From positions 610,582-674,581 of the forward strand of contig NZ_CP063144.1 in the NCBI RefSeq assembly GCF_014962245.1: 64,000 nt of DNA. The letters run 5' to 3'. The notes below the pieces were generated by a model that worked only from the letters and a program-made list of their open reading frames with translations, ran no database searches and was not told the DNA's origin. Of this stretch, positions 17,966 through 26,599 are shown one piece after another (the stretch's first letter is position 1; every line of letters starts with the position of its first letter). Made by a program: the position numbers and the translations under genes. This DNA comes from Thermosphaera aggregans. Its GTDB lineage: Archaea; Thermoproteota; Thermoprotei_A; Sulfolobales; Desulfurococcaceae.

Positions 17966-20371
17966 TTGCCGGAAAAGATCCCAGCATCTTTTTTAAAAAT
18001 ACTTACTAGTCATGGCAGGATCGTTGACCAGCTGGTTGAGAACAGGGTTAGGGCCCTATATGTTTTAACAGGCAGTGACACAGGTAAAATGGCTGCTGTC
18101 GCATCTAGACTCATACAATACCACTCGAAACGCTGGATGAGGCTGGGGAAGAGGGAGCTTAACGGGCTCTATATCTACCACGACGAGTTCCCTGAAGCGG
18201 AGGAGTTGAAGAAGGCTTTCGAGAAAATAATGGAGGGTTTTAAACCGGTTAGATTCCAGTTCAGCGTGTACGAGAAGAGCGATAAATACTTGGGAATGAC
18301 CTTCAGCTTTCTCGTAATGGATTTAACCAAGGATTTGAAGCCGAACGATGTTGGCAGGCTTGTCGGAATTGTTGAAGGCGGGGGGCTTATAATATTTCTA
18401 GCCCCTCCATGGTCCTCGTGGGACGGGTTGAAAACAATTTTTAAAGTAGGTTTGACTACGCCCCAGTATCCTGAGCCGAGACATGTCTTCATAACCTGGT
18501 TTAAAAAACAGTTATTGAAACATGACGGGATATGCATATACGATGTTGACAACAATCGCTTAATTAAGAAGCTGAGCTTCAAGCTGGGTTCAGCAGGACG
18601 TAGAGAGGGCATAACACTGCCTGTGGAAATGCTGTTCCCCAAAATAATTTACGAACATGCTTTAACCCAGGATCAGGTTAATGTTTTAAAACTAATGGAG
18701 AACCTGTTCGAGAAGCCTAGGAAGAGTGAGAAGACGGTGATGGTTTTAACAGCTGACAGGGGGAGGGGAAAGAGCTGCTCTATAGGAATAGGAGTGGTCG
18801 GATTAATTCACCTGCTCAGGAGGGTTAAGCCTAAGCCGAGAATTCTCGTCACAGCGCCTGAGCCGAGCAATGTTCAATCACTAATGATGCTGGCTAAGAA
18901 AGCCCTGGACTCGCTTGATTACAAGTATGAGGAGGTTAAGCGTGAGGGAAACGTTATAGAGTTGAGGAGTGAAAAGTTCAGCATAGAGTATTGGGAGCCC
19001 ATAAACATCCCGAAGATACGTGGAGACATTGTTGTTGTAGACGAGGCAGCCGGCATCCATGTACCCCTTCTATACAAGATATGGGAGGCGCATGACAGGA
19101 TTATCTTCTCGTCAACAATACACGGATATGAAGGAGCTGGAAGAGGCTTCACGGTAAGATTTCTGAAAAGAATAAGAAGCCACCAGGGCACTAGGCTCAT
19201 AGAGTATGAAATGGTTGAGCCTATAAGGTATGGTTTGAACGACCCAGTTGAGAGGTGGCAGTTTGATACCCTCCTGCTTGATGCTGAGCCAGCTGAGCTT
19301 TCCCAGGAGGATCTTGAAGCAATTGAGAAAAAAGACCTCATATATGTGAAGTACGAGCCAGCCGAGCTATTTGAAAACGAGAAAGAGCTCAGGGAGCTCT
19401 TCGGCATATACGTGCTCGCCCACTACAGGAATGAGCCCGATGACCTCGGCATGATAGCGGATGCTCCACACCACCTTATCCGTGCTGTCAAAACTAAAAC
19501 CGGTAAAATAGTGTGCGCTATGCAGGTTGCTGAGGAGGGCCCTATTGACGAGGCAACAGCGCAGGAGTTGTTGAAAGGATCTAAAATACCGGGCAACATT
19601 ATCCCCGATAGGTTTCTGAAACATATCCGAATAATTGATTTCGCCGCTACAAGGGGCTGGAGGATTGTGAGGATAGCAACCCATCCAAGCGCCCAGGGAA
19701 AAGGGATAGGGTCCTGGGCGCTTGGAAAACTGGTGGAGGAGGCTGGGGAGCGCGGGCTCGACTGGGTTGGCTCAGGGTTCGGCGTGAGCGAGGAGCTTCT
19801 ACGCTTCTGGGTTAGGAACGGGTTTACACCCCTTCACATCAGCCCTGACAGAAACCCTGTGAGCGGCGAGTACACTATTCTAGTGTTGAAGCCTATCACG
19901 GAAAGGGTTGGTGTAATGGTGGAACGAGCGAGAGAGGAGTTCAAGCATAAGCTTCTCAACAGCCTCCCGGTGAACTACAGGGAAATGGAGCCGGAGATTG
20001 CTCACATCCTCCTGTCCAGCAAGCCCTTCTACGATATCGACCTGAGCAGGCTCCTCACTCCGATACAGCTTGACAGGCTCTGGACGTACTGCCTCGGACC
20101 GATGACGTTTGAGGCTGCTGCTGACCTTATGTTCACTCTTGCTAGAACACACTGGCTTCTCCCGCCAGAGAAGAGGCCCAGGTTGACAAGACTTATGGAG
20201 TTGATCTTGATCACTAAGGGTCTCCAGGGCTTGACATGGGATGAAGCATCAAGTATTCTGAAATCCAGTCCCAAGCATCTTCAGAAGGAGGCTCACGACA
20301 TAGCGTGCACGTACTTCTCTCACATTACAGGCATATCCAGGGAGGACTACAAGCCCGGTGTTAGAATTTAG
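17966..20371 (+). CDS. tmcA: tRNA(Met) cytidine acetyltransferase TmcA
   Basis: Forms N4-acetylcytidine in tRNA, and in thermophilic archaea probably in many RNA sites. The 801-residue protein has the three parts of the family: an N-terminal DUF1726 domain, a RecD-like helicase domain with Walker A ADRGRGKS and Walker B IVVVDEAAGI, and a GNAT domain with the acetyl-CoA loop THPSAQGKGIGSWALGKL, followed by the C-terminal tRNA-binding domain. The start is TTG, 23 bp after the CDC48 stop, with gggtg 7-8 bases before it. It is probably cotranscribed with CDC48. Confidence 0.95.
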   Translation: MPEKIPASFLKILTSHGRIVDQLVENRVRALYVLTGSDTGKMAAVASRLIQYHSKRWMRLGKRELNGLYIYHDEFPEAEELKKAFEKIMEGFKPVRFQFSVYEKSDKYLGMTFSFLVMDLTKDLKPNDVGRLVGIVEGGGLIIFLAPPWSSWDGLKTIFKVGLTTPQYPEPRHVFITWFKKQLLKHDGICIYDVDNNRLIKKLSFKLGSAGRREGITLPVEMLFPKIIYEHALTQDQVNVLKLMENLFEKPRKSEKTVMVLTADRGRGKSCSIGIGVVGLIHLLRRVKPKPRILVTAPEPSNVQSLMMLAKKALDSLDYKYEEVKREGNVIELRSEKFSIEYWEPINIPKIRGDIVVVDEAAGIHVPLLYKIWEAHDRIIFSSTIHGYEGAGRGFTVRFLKRIRSHQGTRLIEYEMVEPIRYGLNDPVERWQFDTLLLDAEPAELSQEDLEAIEKKDLIYVKYEPAELFENEKELRELFGIYVLAHYRNEPDDLGMIADAPHHLIRAVKTKTGKIVCAMQVAEEGPIDEATAQELLKGSKIPGNIIPDRFLKHIRIIDFAATRGWRIVRIATHPSAQGKGIGSWALGKLVEEAGERGLDWVGSGFGVSEELLRFWVRNGFTPLHISPDRNPVSGEYTILVLKPITERVGVMVERAREEFKHKLLNSLPVNYREMEPEIAHILLSSKPFYDIDLSRLLTPIQLDRLWTYCLGPMTFEAAADLMFTLARTHWLLPPEKRPRLTRLMELILITKGLQGLTWDEASSILKSSPKHLQKEAHDIACTYFSHITGISREDYKPGVRI

Positions 20372-20436
20372 CAATCTCCCACATATTTAGCCTTTAAGCA
20401 ATAGTTATTTTACCTTATCATTGAAGATATTTAATT

Positions 20437-21831
20437 GTGGGACTCATGAGTTCTCCAGGTAGATCAGTTAAAATATCCATTATAGGAGCAGGCTCTGCAG
20501 TATGGTCCACAAGGGTTCTTGTTGACATCATGTTGAAGAAAACTCTACAGGGTGCTAAAGTATTTTTAATGGATATTGACGAGGAAAGGTTGAAACTGGT
20601 TTACGCTTTTGCGAAAAGATATGCTGGAGAGATACACGCCGACATAGAGTTCCACGCGACCACTAACCGTGTCGAGGCTATAAGCGACTCGGATTTCGTA
20701 ATCAACAGTGCAATGGCCAAGGGGCACAGGTACTATGAAATGCTGAGGGAGGCTACCGAGAGGAAGGGGTACTACAGGGGGATAAACAGTGTCGAGTGGA
20801 ACATGGTAAGCGACTACCATACCATATGGGGTTATCATCAGTTCAAGCTTGCTCTGGGCATTGCAAGGGATATTGAGGAGTATGCGCCGGATGCATGGCT
20901 TATCAATGTCGCGAACCCTGTTTTCGAGCTGACCACGTTGCTAAGCAGGATTACCAAGGTAAAGAATATAGGTATTTGCCATGGGCACATGGAGTTCTGG
21001 AATATTGTTAGAGAGCTGCGCCTTGACCCTTCAAAGGTTGAAGCAGAGATGACAGGGTTCAATCATGTAATTTGGCTTACAAAGTTTAGATACAACGGTC
21101 TCAACGGTTACGAGTTAATAGACAAGTGGATAAAGGAGGATGCTGAGAGGTACTGGGAGAGGTGGCGGGCAACCACCAGCAACCCCTTTGACATTCAGCT
21201 CTCGCCTGCCGCGGTCAACATGTACTTGAGGTATGGAATGTTCCCGATAGGAGACACGGTCAGGGGTGGTACCTGGAAATATCACTGGAATCTTGAGACG
21301 AAAAAGAGATGGTATGGACCCTACGGCGGACCCGACTCGGAGATAGGGTGGGCACTCTATACAACTTACCTTGCATATCAAATGGAGATGATTAAGGGCT
21401 TCATGCAGGCTGAGAATGCTCCATTGACAATGCTCATTCCTCCAAAACCCAGCGGTGAGCAAGTAATCGATATCGTAGAGTCTATAGTGGCTGATATACC
21501 GAGAAAATATCAAGTCAACATTTTGAACAATGGTTTGATACCTGGGTTACCCGATAGTGTAGCCGTGGAGGTTCCAGCAGTAATAGATGCCAGAGGTGTG
21601 AAAAGAATCAGCGTCACCCCGCCGAACAATAAAGTCTTGAAACAAGTGCTGTTGCCGAGAATGATGAGGATGGAGTGGGCTCTTCAAGCGTTCCTTGAAC
21701 CGGGCAGGGATGTCTTGCTGGAGTGGTTGATGTATGATGTGAGAACCAGGTCTGTTTCTCAGGCCGAGGAAGCAATAGACGCTATGTTGAAACTACCCGG
21801 CAATGAGGAGATGGCTGAGGTGTTCAAGTAG
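20437..21831 (+). CDS. Glycoside hydrolase family 4 protein (NAD- and metal-dependent)
   Basis: GH4 enzymes cleave glycosides by a redox mechanism with NAD+ and a divalent metal. The N-terminal GAGSAVWSTRVLVD is the NAD-binding Rossmann loop, VANPVFELT carries the Asn, ICHGH the metal-binding Cys and GFNHVIWL the His. As I recall, the residues after the Cys sort GH4 by substrate: C-H-S in alpha-galactosidases, C-H-E in alpha-glucosidases, C-H-G in alpha-glucuronidases and C-N/C-D in 6-phospho-glycosidases. C-H-G here would favour an alpha-glucuronidase-like or related activity. GTG 20437 could be a leaderless start (ttatttta at 20405-20412); ATG 20446 is the alternative. No transporter lies beside it. 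Confidence 0.87.
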   Translation: MGLMSSPGRSVKISIIGAGSAVWSTRVLVDIMLKKTLQGAKVFLMDIDEERLKLVYAFAKRYAGEIHADIEFHATTNRVEAISDSDFVINSAMAKGHRYYEMLREATERKGYYRGINSVEWNMVSDYHTIWGYHQFKLALGIARDIEEYAPDAWLINVANPVFELTTLLSRITKVKNIGICHGHMEFWNIVRELRLDPSKVEAEMTGFNHVIWLTKFRYNGLNGYELIDKWIKEDAERYWERWRATTSNPFDIQLSPAAVNMYLRYGMFPIGDTVRGGTWKYHWNLETKKRWYGPYGGPDSEIGWALYTTYLAYQMEMIKGFMQAENAPLTMLIPPKPSGEQVIDIVESIVADIPRKYQVNILNNGLIPGLPDSVAVEVPAVIDARGVKRISVTPPNNKVLKQVLLPRMMRMEWALQAFLEPGRDVLLEWLMYDVRTRSVSQAEEAIDAMLKLPGNEEMAEVFK

Positions 21832-21900
21832 TTTCGGCGTTAAAATTCTTCTCATTTATATATTTTTCCCTAATCAATCATGCTATCGATCCTGTAAGGG

Positions 21901-23028
21901 TTAAATAGGTATGGGACACTGTATCAGGTTCCTAGCCCATAAGCAGTCTCCGCAGGATGGTTGATTAGCCCAGCAGTCTACATCGCTAGACCTTACAAAG
22001 TCACATGAATCCCTTAGCCAGCAATCCGTGCACGACGGGTAGTAGTAGTTTCGAGTGATAAACCTGAACCTCGTGTATTCCCTGCTCATCCAGATCTCAT
22101 CTAAACCCTTATCCTTCACATTGCCGAAGGAGTAATGGTTGATCTGCTTCTCTCTTCCGAAGACATATTCTTTATAGCTGTGGAGGAAACGGTAGCACGG
22201 TGATACCTCACCATCCCATCTTACAACCGTTGACCGTGCCTCATCGAAAAAGCATCTTCTCTCAGTTTTCAAACTGAATAATGAAAGCCTGAGCCTCACG
22301 CCCCTTGAGGCTAACCTCTCCAGCTCCTCAACCACGGGCTCCATGTTCACCGAGCCATCGTAAACAATCATGTCTCGCGCAGAATGATGAACCGGTATCA
22401 GGTTTGAAACAAGAACCTCGTCTACCCCATGATTCTTCAACAATTTCACAAGTTCTGGAAGATACTTATAGTTATGCTTAGTAACAACTACTTGAACTCC
22501 TAGAAAAGGCTTTTCAGACCTGTGTTCAGCCCTCCACTCTGCAATATTTTTAATTCTTTCCAGCACGACACTAGATGATGCGTGTTGGAGATGGGTCTCT
22601 AAAAAAGGCATGTAGTCCACTGAGAAGTAGATTCCGGTTAACCCCATCTCAACCAGTTCCAACATTTCGGAAGAATTTAGGAATAATCCATTAGTGGTTA
22701 CGTATGTTTTGAAACCCATTCCACTCGCTCTCCCGATCATCTCACTAATCCGAGGGTGAACTGTCGGCTCACCTATCCCTCCGAAAACAATTGCCTCCAG
22801 CCTCGGAAACTTTGCGGCTTCTCCAAGTACTTTCTCGAACAAATCCCACTCCATATCCCCTTCCCGATCCGTCCAGTGCTGTTTAAAGCACATCTCGCAC
22901 CTCAGGTTACACCTTGTCGTGGGCTCTATGAAGAGGATTCTTAAATCAAGCCTCGGCTTCACCACGAACTCTCCATCATAGGCTGGGAAGACATAACTGG
23001 TTTCCTCTTCCCCAGGCTTAGCCGACAC
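21901..23028 (-). CDS. SPASM-domain radical SAM protein of the AOR operon
   Basis: A 375-residue radical SAM protein with cluster motif C40-x3-C44-x2-C47 (TTRCNLRCEMC) and the GGIGEPTVHP glycine-rich segment. The C-terminal third has eight or more Cys (CTDCWLRDSCDF to CGDCLWARNLIQC), the SPASM-type auxiliary cluster region. It is the last gene of an operon with a tungsten aldehyde oxidoreductase and a MoaD-like protein; homologues in this setting are known as AOR-associated maturases, so it probably matures the tungstopterin cofactor or the enzyme. The GTG start lies two bases after the MoaD stop, with ggagg in that gene's end. Confidence 0.85.
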   Translation of the reverse strand: MSAKPGEEETSYVFPAYDGEFVVKPRLDLRILFIEPTTRCNLRCEMCFKQHWTDREGDMEWDLFEKVLGEAAKFPRLEAIVFGGIGEPTVHPRISEMIGRASGMGFKTYVTTNGLFLNSSEMLELVEMGLTGIYFSVDYMPFLETHLQHASSSVVLERIKNIAEWRAEHRSEKPFLGVQVVVTKHNYKYLPELVKLLKNHGVDEVLVSNLIPVHHSARDMIVYDGSVNMEPVVEELERLASRGVRLRLSLFSLKTERRCFFDEARSTVVRWDGEVSPCYRFLHSYKEYVFGREKQINHYSFGNVKDKGLDEIWMSREYTRFRFITRNYYYPSCTDCWLRDSCDFVRSSDVDCWANQPSCGDCLWARNLIQCPIPI

Positions 23029-23030
23029 TT

Positions 23031-23285
23031 CTAGCCTCCTCCAGCTGGCGGGAAGATTGAGACTACATCTCCATCTTTGAGGCTTGTTTCAAACCCATTC
23101 AAATGCTCAATGTTCAACCCGTTTACGAGAATAGTGTATCCTCCCTCTAATTGTTTCTTGAAACCAGGGTACTGCTCGTCGAGGACGTCTAATAGCTCCT
23201 TAACAGTATCCGCTTTCTCAACGTACAGCCTTCTCTTCCCTACGAGATCGATGAGTGTTGCGAAAACCTTGACTTCTATGGGCAT
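23031..23285 (-). CDS. MoaD/ThiS-like sulfur carrier protein
   Basis: An 84-residue beta-grasp protein ending in PPAGGG, so it keeps the C-terminal Gly-Gly that becomes a thiocarboxylate. VKVFATLIDLVGKRR and the VNG-x-N-I-x-x-L segment are typical of MoaD. It would supply sulfur to the dithiolene of the tungstopterin used by the AOR encoded just before it. The start is ATG 23285, supported by aaggtg six bases upstream; the longer GTG start at 23294 would overlap that site. Confidence 0.87.
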   Translation of the reverse strand: MPIEVKVFATLIDLVGKRRLYVEKADTVKELLDVLDEQYPGFKKQLEGGYTILVNGLNIEHLNGFETSLKDGDVVSIFPPAGGG

Positions 23286-23331
23286 TGAGAACACCTTTTG
23301 GATAAGGGTTTTGTGAAAAAAGGGTTAAAAA

Positions 23332-25161
23332 CTAAGCGAACTCTTCAAGTCCCAGCTCTTTGAGTTTTTCATAGGGTATTGTCCCGTCCTCGCCCCAGCC
23401 TCTGAGCTTGTAGTACCTCGGCAACATTTCTTTCAGCCTTACAACCCTGCCCTTGTTTGGCCCGCTTGGAACAGGCTCCTCTAAAAGCCGCTTCGGGAGA
23501 GTGTCCTCCTCAAGCGGTTTTAAGCCTGCCTTAAGGTTGAAAAGCCTTTCAGCGTTCCATATTCTCTCTCCAATCTTCAAGTAGTCCTCGGTGGTGTAGT
23601 CCCATCCAAGAGCGGCGTTCAATAAGTCCCTGTAGTCATCTGCCCACAAGCCGAACGTGCTGAACAAGCACAAGCCCGACGAGTCTATGACTGCTGTCAG
23701 GTGTTGGAAGAGTATTAGCATGTTGATCTTCTCGTCGCTTATGTCGTGGGGATCCATCTTCTTCGGGTAGCCAAGTATCTCGGGGCTTATCATGTAGTTC
23801 TTAATGTGGCAGCCTCCACGATTGTTAGTAGCGTATCCCAGGCCATGTCCCTCCGCACCCCTTGGGTCGTAAGCCGGTAGCTCCAGCTTCTTAACCCCCA
23901 TGAAGTATTGTTCCCCGTTGAAGTGTTTAGCCAGCCTGTAGCCTCCCTCTGCCAGGAGGTTGCCGAAGCCCTCTCTCTTAGCAATTTTCTCAATATAGTA
24001 GTGGAGAACCTCGGTGTTTCCGAAGCGTGGAGGTGGGAAATCGCCAAGGTCTTCATCCTTTATAAGTTTCCTCTCGTAAAGCTCCATGGCTGTGGCCAAT
24101 GTCCCGCCGAGAGAAATAGTGTCGAAGCCGTATTCATCAGCCATGTGGTTTGCTTCAATGATCGTTGCCAAGTCGTTAATACCCATGTTCGAGCCTAACG
24201 CCCATATACTCTCATACTCAGGCCCCTCGGTCTCGCCAATCGTGGGCAACTTGTTAACTCTTGCACACCCTATTGGGCAGGCGTAGCACGGCTTATTCTT
24301 AACCAAGTATTTCTTAACCATCGCCTCACCGCTCTGCTCATAGGCATACTGGAACTGTGATTCCTGGAAGTTCTTATACGGATAGAGACCGTTTTCATTG
24401 ATGATGTTAACTAGCACAGATGTCCCAAACTTCGGGAGCCCTCCACCCCCAACCGGGTCATTCCTGATCTTGTTAACCTTCTCCCTCACAACGAGCATGA
24501 ATTTCTCGGGGTCTGCAACTCTCACTGTTTTACTTCCTCTCACAGCGATTGCTTTAAGCTTCTTGAACCCCATCACAGCTCCCACGCCAGCTCTACCTGC
24601 TGCTCTGTGACCATCGTTCATCACGGCTGCAAACCTGACAAGCTTCTCTCCCGCCGGTCCAACCCCCAGCACCTTGATGTGTGGGTCATTATGTTGCCTC
24701 CTAATCCAGGACTCCGTCTCAGACATCTTCAAGCCCCAGAGGGGGGTGGCGTCTTTAAGCTCTACGTGGTCGTCGTGAATGAATAGGTAGTAGGGTTTGT
24801 CGGAAGCACCCTCTACGATGATTGCGTCGTAGCCTGCCCTCTTCAACTCGGCTGCCCAGTAACCGCCCGAGTTGCTGAAGGCGATGTACCCTGTGAGCGG
24901 GCTCTTAGTGATCACGTTATACCTGGAAGCGGTCGGAGCAGAGGTTCCCGTTAAGGGCCCAGCAGATATCACTAGCTTGTTCTCAGCTGAAAGAGGCTCA
25001 ACTCCGGGATCCATCTCCTTGAGCAACAGGTATATCCCTAACCCCCTGCTGCCAATCCACTTCCTCGCTACATCCTCTCCCCATTCTTCAACCTTGATGT
25101 TTCCGGAGGACATGTCTACTCGAATGATTTTTCCCCAGTTACCGAACAAGTTATCCACCAT
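23332..25161 (-). CDS. aor: Tungsten-containing aldehyde:ferredoxin oxidoreductase
   Basis: Oxidises aldehydes to acids with ferredoxin as acceptor, using tungstobispterin and one [4Fe-4S] cluster; typical of peptide- or sugar-fermenting hyperthermophiles. In the 609-residue form, C292-x2-C295-x3-C299 and C498 are the cluster ligands, nearly at the positions of Pyrococcus AOR (288, 291, 295, 494). ETEGPEYESIWALGSN and DPRGAEGHGLGYATNNRGG are pterin-binding motifs. I start at ATG 25161 because a TATA box (25182-25189) places the transcript start at about 25159, giving a leaderless mRNA; the longer ORF to 25209 would include the TATA box. The exact subfamily (AOR, FOR or other) cannot be told by eye. 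Confidence 0.94.
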   Translation of the reverse strand: MVDNLFGNWGKIIRVDMSSGNIKVEEWGEDVARKWIGSRGLGIYLLLKEMDPGVEPLSAENKLVISAGPLTGTSAPTASRYNVITKSPLTGYIAFSNSGGYWAAELKRAGYDAIIVEGASDKPYYLFIHDDHVELKDATPLWGLKMSETESWIRRQHNDPHIKVLGVGPAGEKLVRFAAVMNDGHRAAGRAGVGAVMGFKKLKAIAVRGSKTVRVADPEKFMLVVREKVNKIRNDPVGGGGLPKFGTSVLVNIINENGLYPYKNFQESQFQYAYEQSGEAMVKKYLVKNKPCYACPIGCARVNKLPTIGETEGPEYESIWALGSNMGINDLATIIEANHMADEYGFDTISLGGTLATAMELYERKLIKDEDLGDFPPPRFGNTEVLHYYIEKIAKREGFGNLLAEGGYRLAKHFNGEQYFMGVKKLELPAYDPRGAEGHGLGYATNNRGGCHIKNYMISPEILGYPKKMDPHDISDEKINMLILFQHLTAVIDSSGLCLFSTFGLWADDYRDLLNAALGWDYTTEDYLKIGERIWNAERLFNLKAGLKPLEEDTLPKRLLEEPVPSGPNKGRVVRLKEMLPRYYKLRGWGEDGTIPYEKLKELGLEEFA

Positions 25162-25181
25162 TTCTAAATTCTTCAAACAAA

Positions 25182-25189
25182 TATATAAA
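25182..25189 (-). promoter_or_regulatory. TATA box of the AOR operon
   Basis: On the minus strand the sequence reads tttatata. Its centre is about 26 bp from the ATG at 25161, the normal TATA-to-start distance in archaea, so the aor mRNA is predicted to be leaderless. This decides between two possible AOR starts. Confidence 0.7.
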
Positions 25190-25278
25190 GCAATGTACCA
25201 ATGTCCCACTAATGTAATATAATCTTATCTAAAACTCTTTGCCTCGTTGAAAACTCCACCCTTTCCATATCATACTAC

Positions 25279-26424
25279 TTAGTAATAGTTGCCGAGCAAC
25301 CACTCATTCCCTACATATACGTTCTTTAAACCCTTGTTCACGGCTTCTTCATAAGCTTTCATGGCATGCCTCGTGCTTGTGGGAGGAAGATCCCTGAGCA
25401 GGTGGTTGGGGTGGAATGCCAGCAGGATTAAGGGTGTTTCAGGGTTCAGCGAGGAAACATATTCTGCAACGTTCGCTACCTCTACCTCGTCCACGTACCC
25501 TGGAACCAGTAGCATGCTGACAACAAGTATTGGTATTTCCCTTCTCTCATTCCAAACCTCTAATGCGGTCTTAACATTTGTTTTCAAATACTCGAGAGCT
25601 TTTACTCCATCCACGCCTGTTAAAGCCTCGTAAATCCAAGGGTTCCAAGCCTTCCAATCAACCTTTACAATGCCGCCGGATTCCAAGCTGAGCTTCACCA
25701 TCTCCTTGAATAAAGAGGGGTGGACGAGTCCATTGGTCTCCCAGCAGATTCTTTTAACAAAGCTTCTTTCACGAGCTTCCTTTAAAAGCTGTCGTGAAAA
25801 CTTGAGAGCGAACACTACGTGAGGCCCTGGGTCGCCGCCGAAGAAGCATACGCAGGTCACCTTGCTGTTCAAGCCTGCTCGTAGAAGCTCATCCACATTG
25901 AAAACAGGCCGCTTCCTTGATTCAGGCTCGGCAACCATGTCTTTATGCTCCCAGTTCTGGCAGAACAAGCAGTCTAGGCTGCATCCTGCGAAGAAAACTG
26001 CAAGGTTGTAAAACCCGTGTTCAACCCTGGGGTTTACAGCATACTTGGGATAACCCTTTCCGGTTGCGGCTGGGCAGACTGGTGTGGCAACGCAGTTCGT
26101 GGGTAAGGGGTCGAAATAATAGTAACCTATGGAAGCATCCACGCCCGCTACGGTTTTCAATAACCCTTTCTCGGAAACCCAGATCCCGCAGAACCCCTTC
26201 CCCGACTCAGGTATCACGCAATTGTTGACGCAGATACTGCATCTAACCCCTTCCTCAGCTCGCGGAGGCGTCACCGGTAACCCTAGCCCTGCCCTATACT
26301 TGGCGTGGGCTTCGCGGGCAATGCTTAACGCTTCACCCCCTCTACTTCTCAAGCATTCGGCGCATACACCGATCACACTGCTAATGACAGGGGAGGCCCT
26401 CCCGCAGAGCTTGCAGCTACCCAT
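25279..26424 (-). CDS. PflA-like radical SAM protein with N-terminal zinc ribbon
   Basis: A 381-residue protein related to pyruvate formate-lyase activating enzymes (COG1180). The N-terminus has Cys pairs CKLC and CAEC (zinc ribbon-like), then CSICVNNCVIPESGKGFCG, another Cys set usual in this archaeal group. The SAM cluster motif is GCSLDCLFCQNW, followed by FFGGDPGPH and CWETNGLVHP. Its activation or modification target is unknown; the AmmeMemoRadiSam-type proteins are relatives. ATG 26424 is chosen since ggagg lies five bases upstream (26430-26434); an in-frame TTG at 26436 overlaps that site. Confidence 0.82.
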   Translation of the reverse strand: MGSCKLCGRASPVISSVIGVCAECLRSRGGEALSIAREAHAKYRAGLGLPVTPPRAEEGVRCSICVNNCVIPESGKGFCGIWVSEKGLLKTVAGVDASIGYYYFDPLPTNCVATPVCPAATGKGYPKYAVNPRVEHGFYNLAVFFAGCSLDCLFCQNWEHKDMVAEPESRKRPVFNVDELLRAGLNSKVTCVCFFGGDPGPHVVFALKFSRQLLKEARERSFVKRICWETNGLVHPSLFKEMVKLSLESGGIVKVDWKAWNPWIYEALTGVDGVKALEYLKTNVKTALEVWNERREIPILVVSMLLVPGYVDEVEVANVAEYVSSLNPETPLILLAFHPNHLLRDLPPTSTRHAMKAYEEAVNKGLKNVYVGNEWLLGNYY

Positions 26425-26514
26425 GGTTTCCTCCAAAATCCTATGTGTTTTAACGGGTTATTAGAAAAGGTAGCCGCTTCATGAGGCAAAAGATTTAACA
26501 CCTTGCGGAGACAA

Positions 26515-26522
26515 TTATATAT
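26515..26522 (+). promoter_or_regulatory. TATA box upstream of the TFB-like gene
   Basis: The element ttatatat predicts a transcript start near 26545. This is 55 bp before the first usable start codon (GTG 26600), and there is no ribosome site before that GTG. The predicted transcript start falls instead inside the open upstream part of the frame. Confidence 0.55.
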
Positions 26523-26599
26523 TGGTGTAGGCAATCCTGGAAGAAGAGCGTTTAAACAGGTTTAAGAATACTGTTGTCGAAATCCTTAGCGAAGTATCC

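Noticed and set aside
25162-25209. Longer AOR start at 25209.
   Set aside because: The TATA box at 25182-25189 lies inside it, and AOR proteins begin close to the internal Met at 25161.
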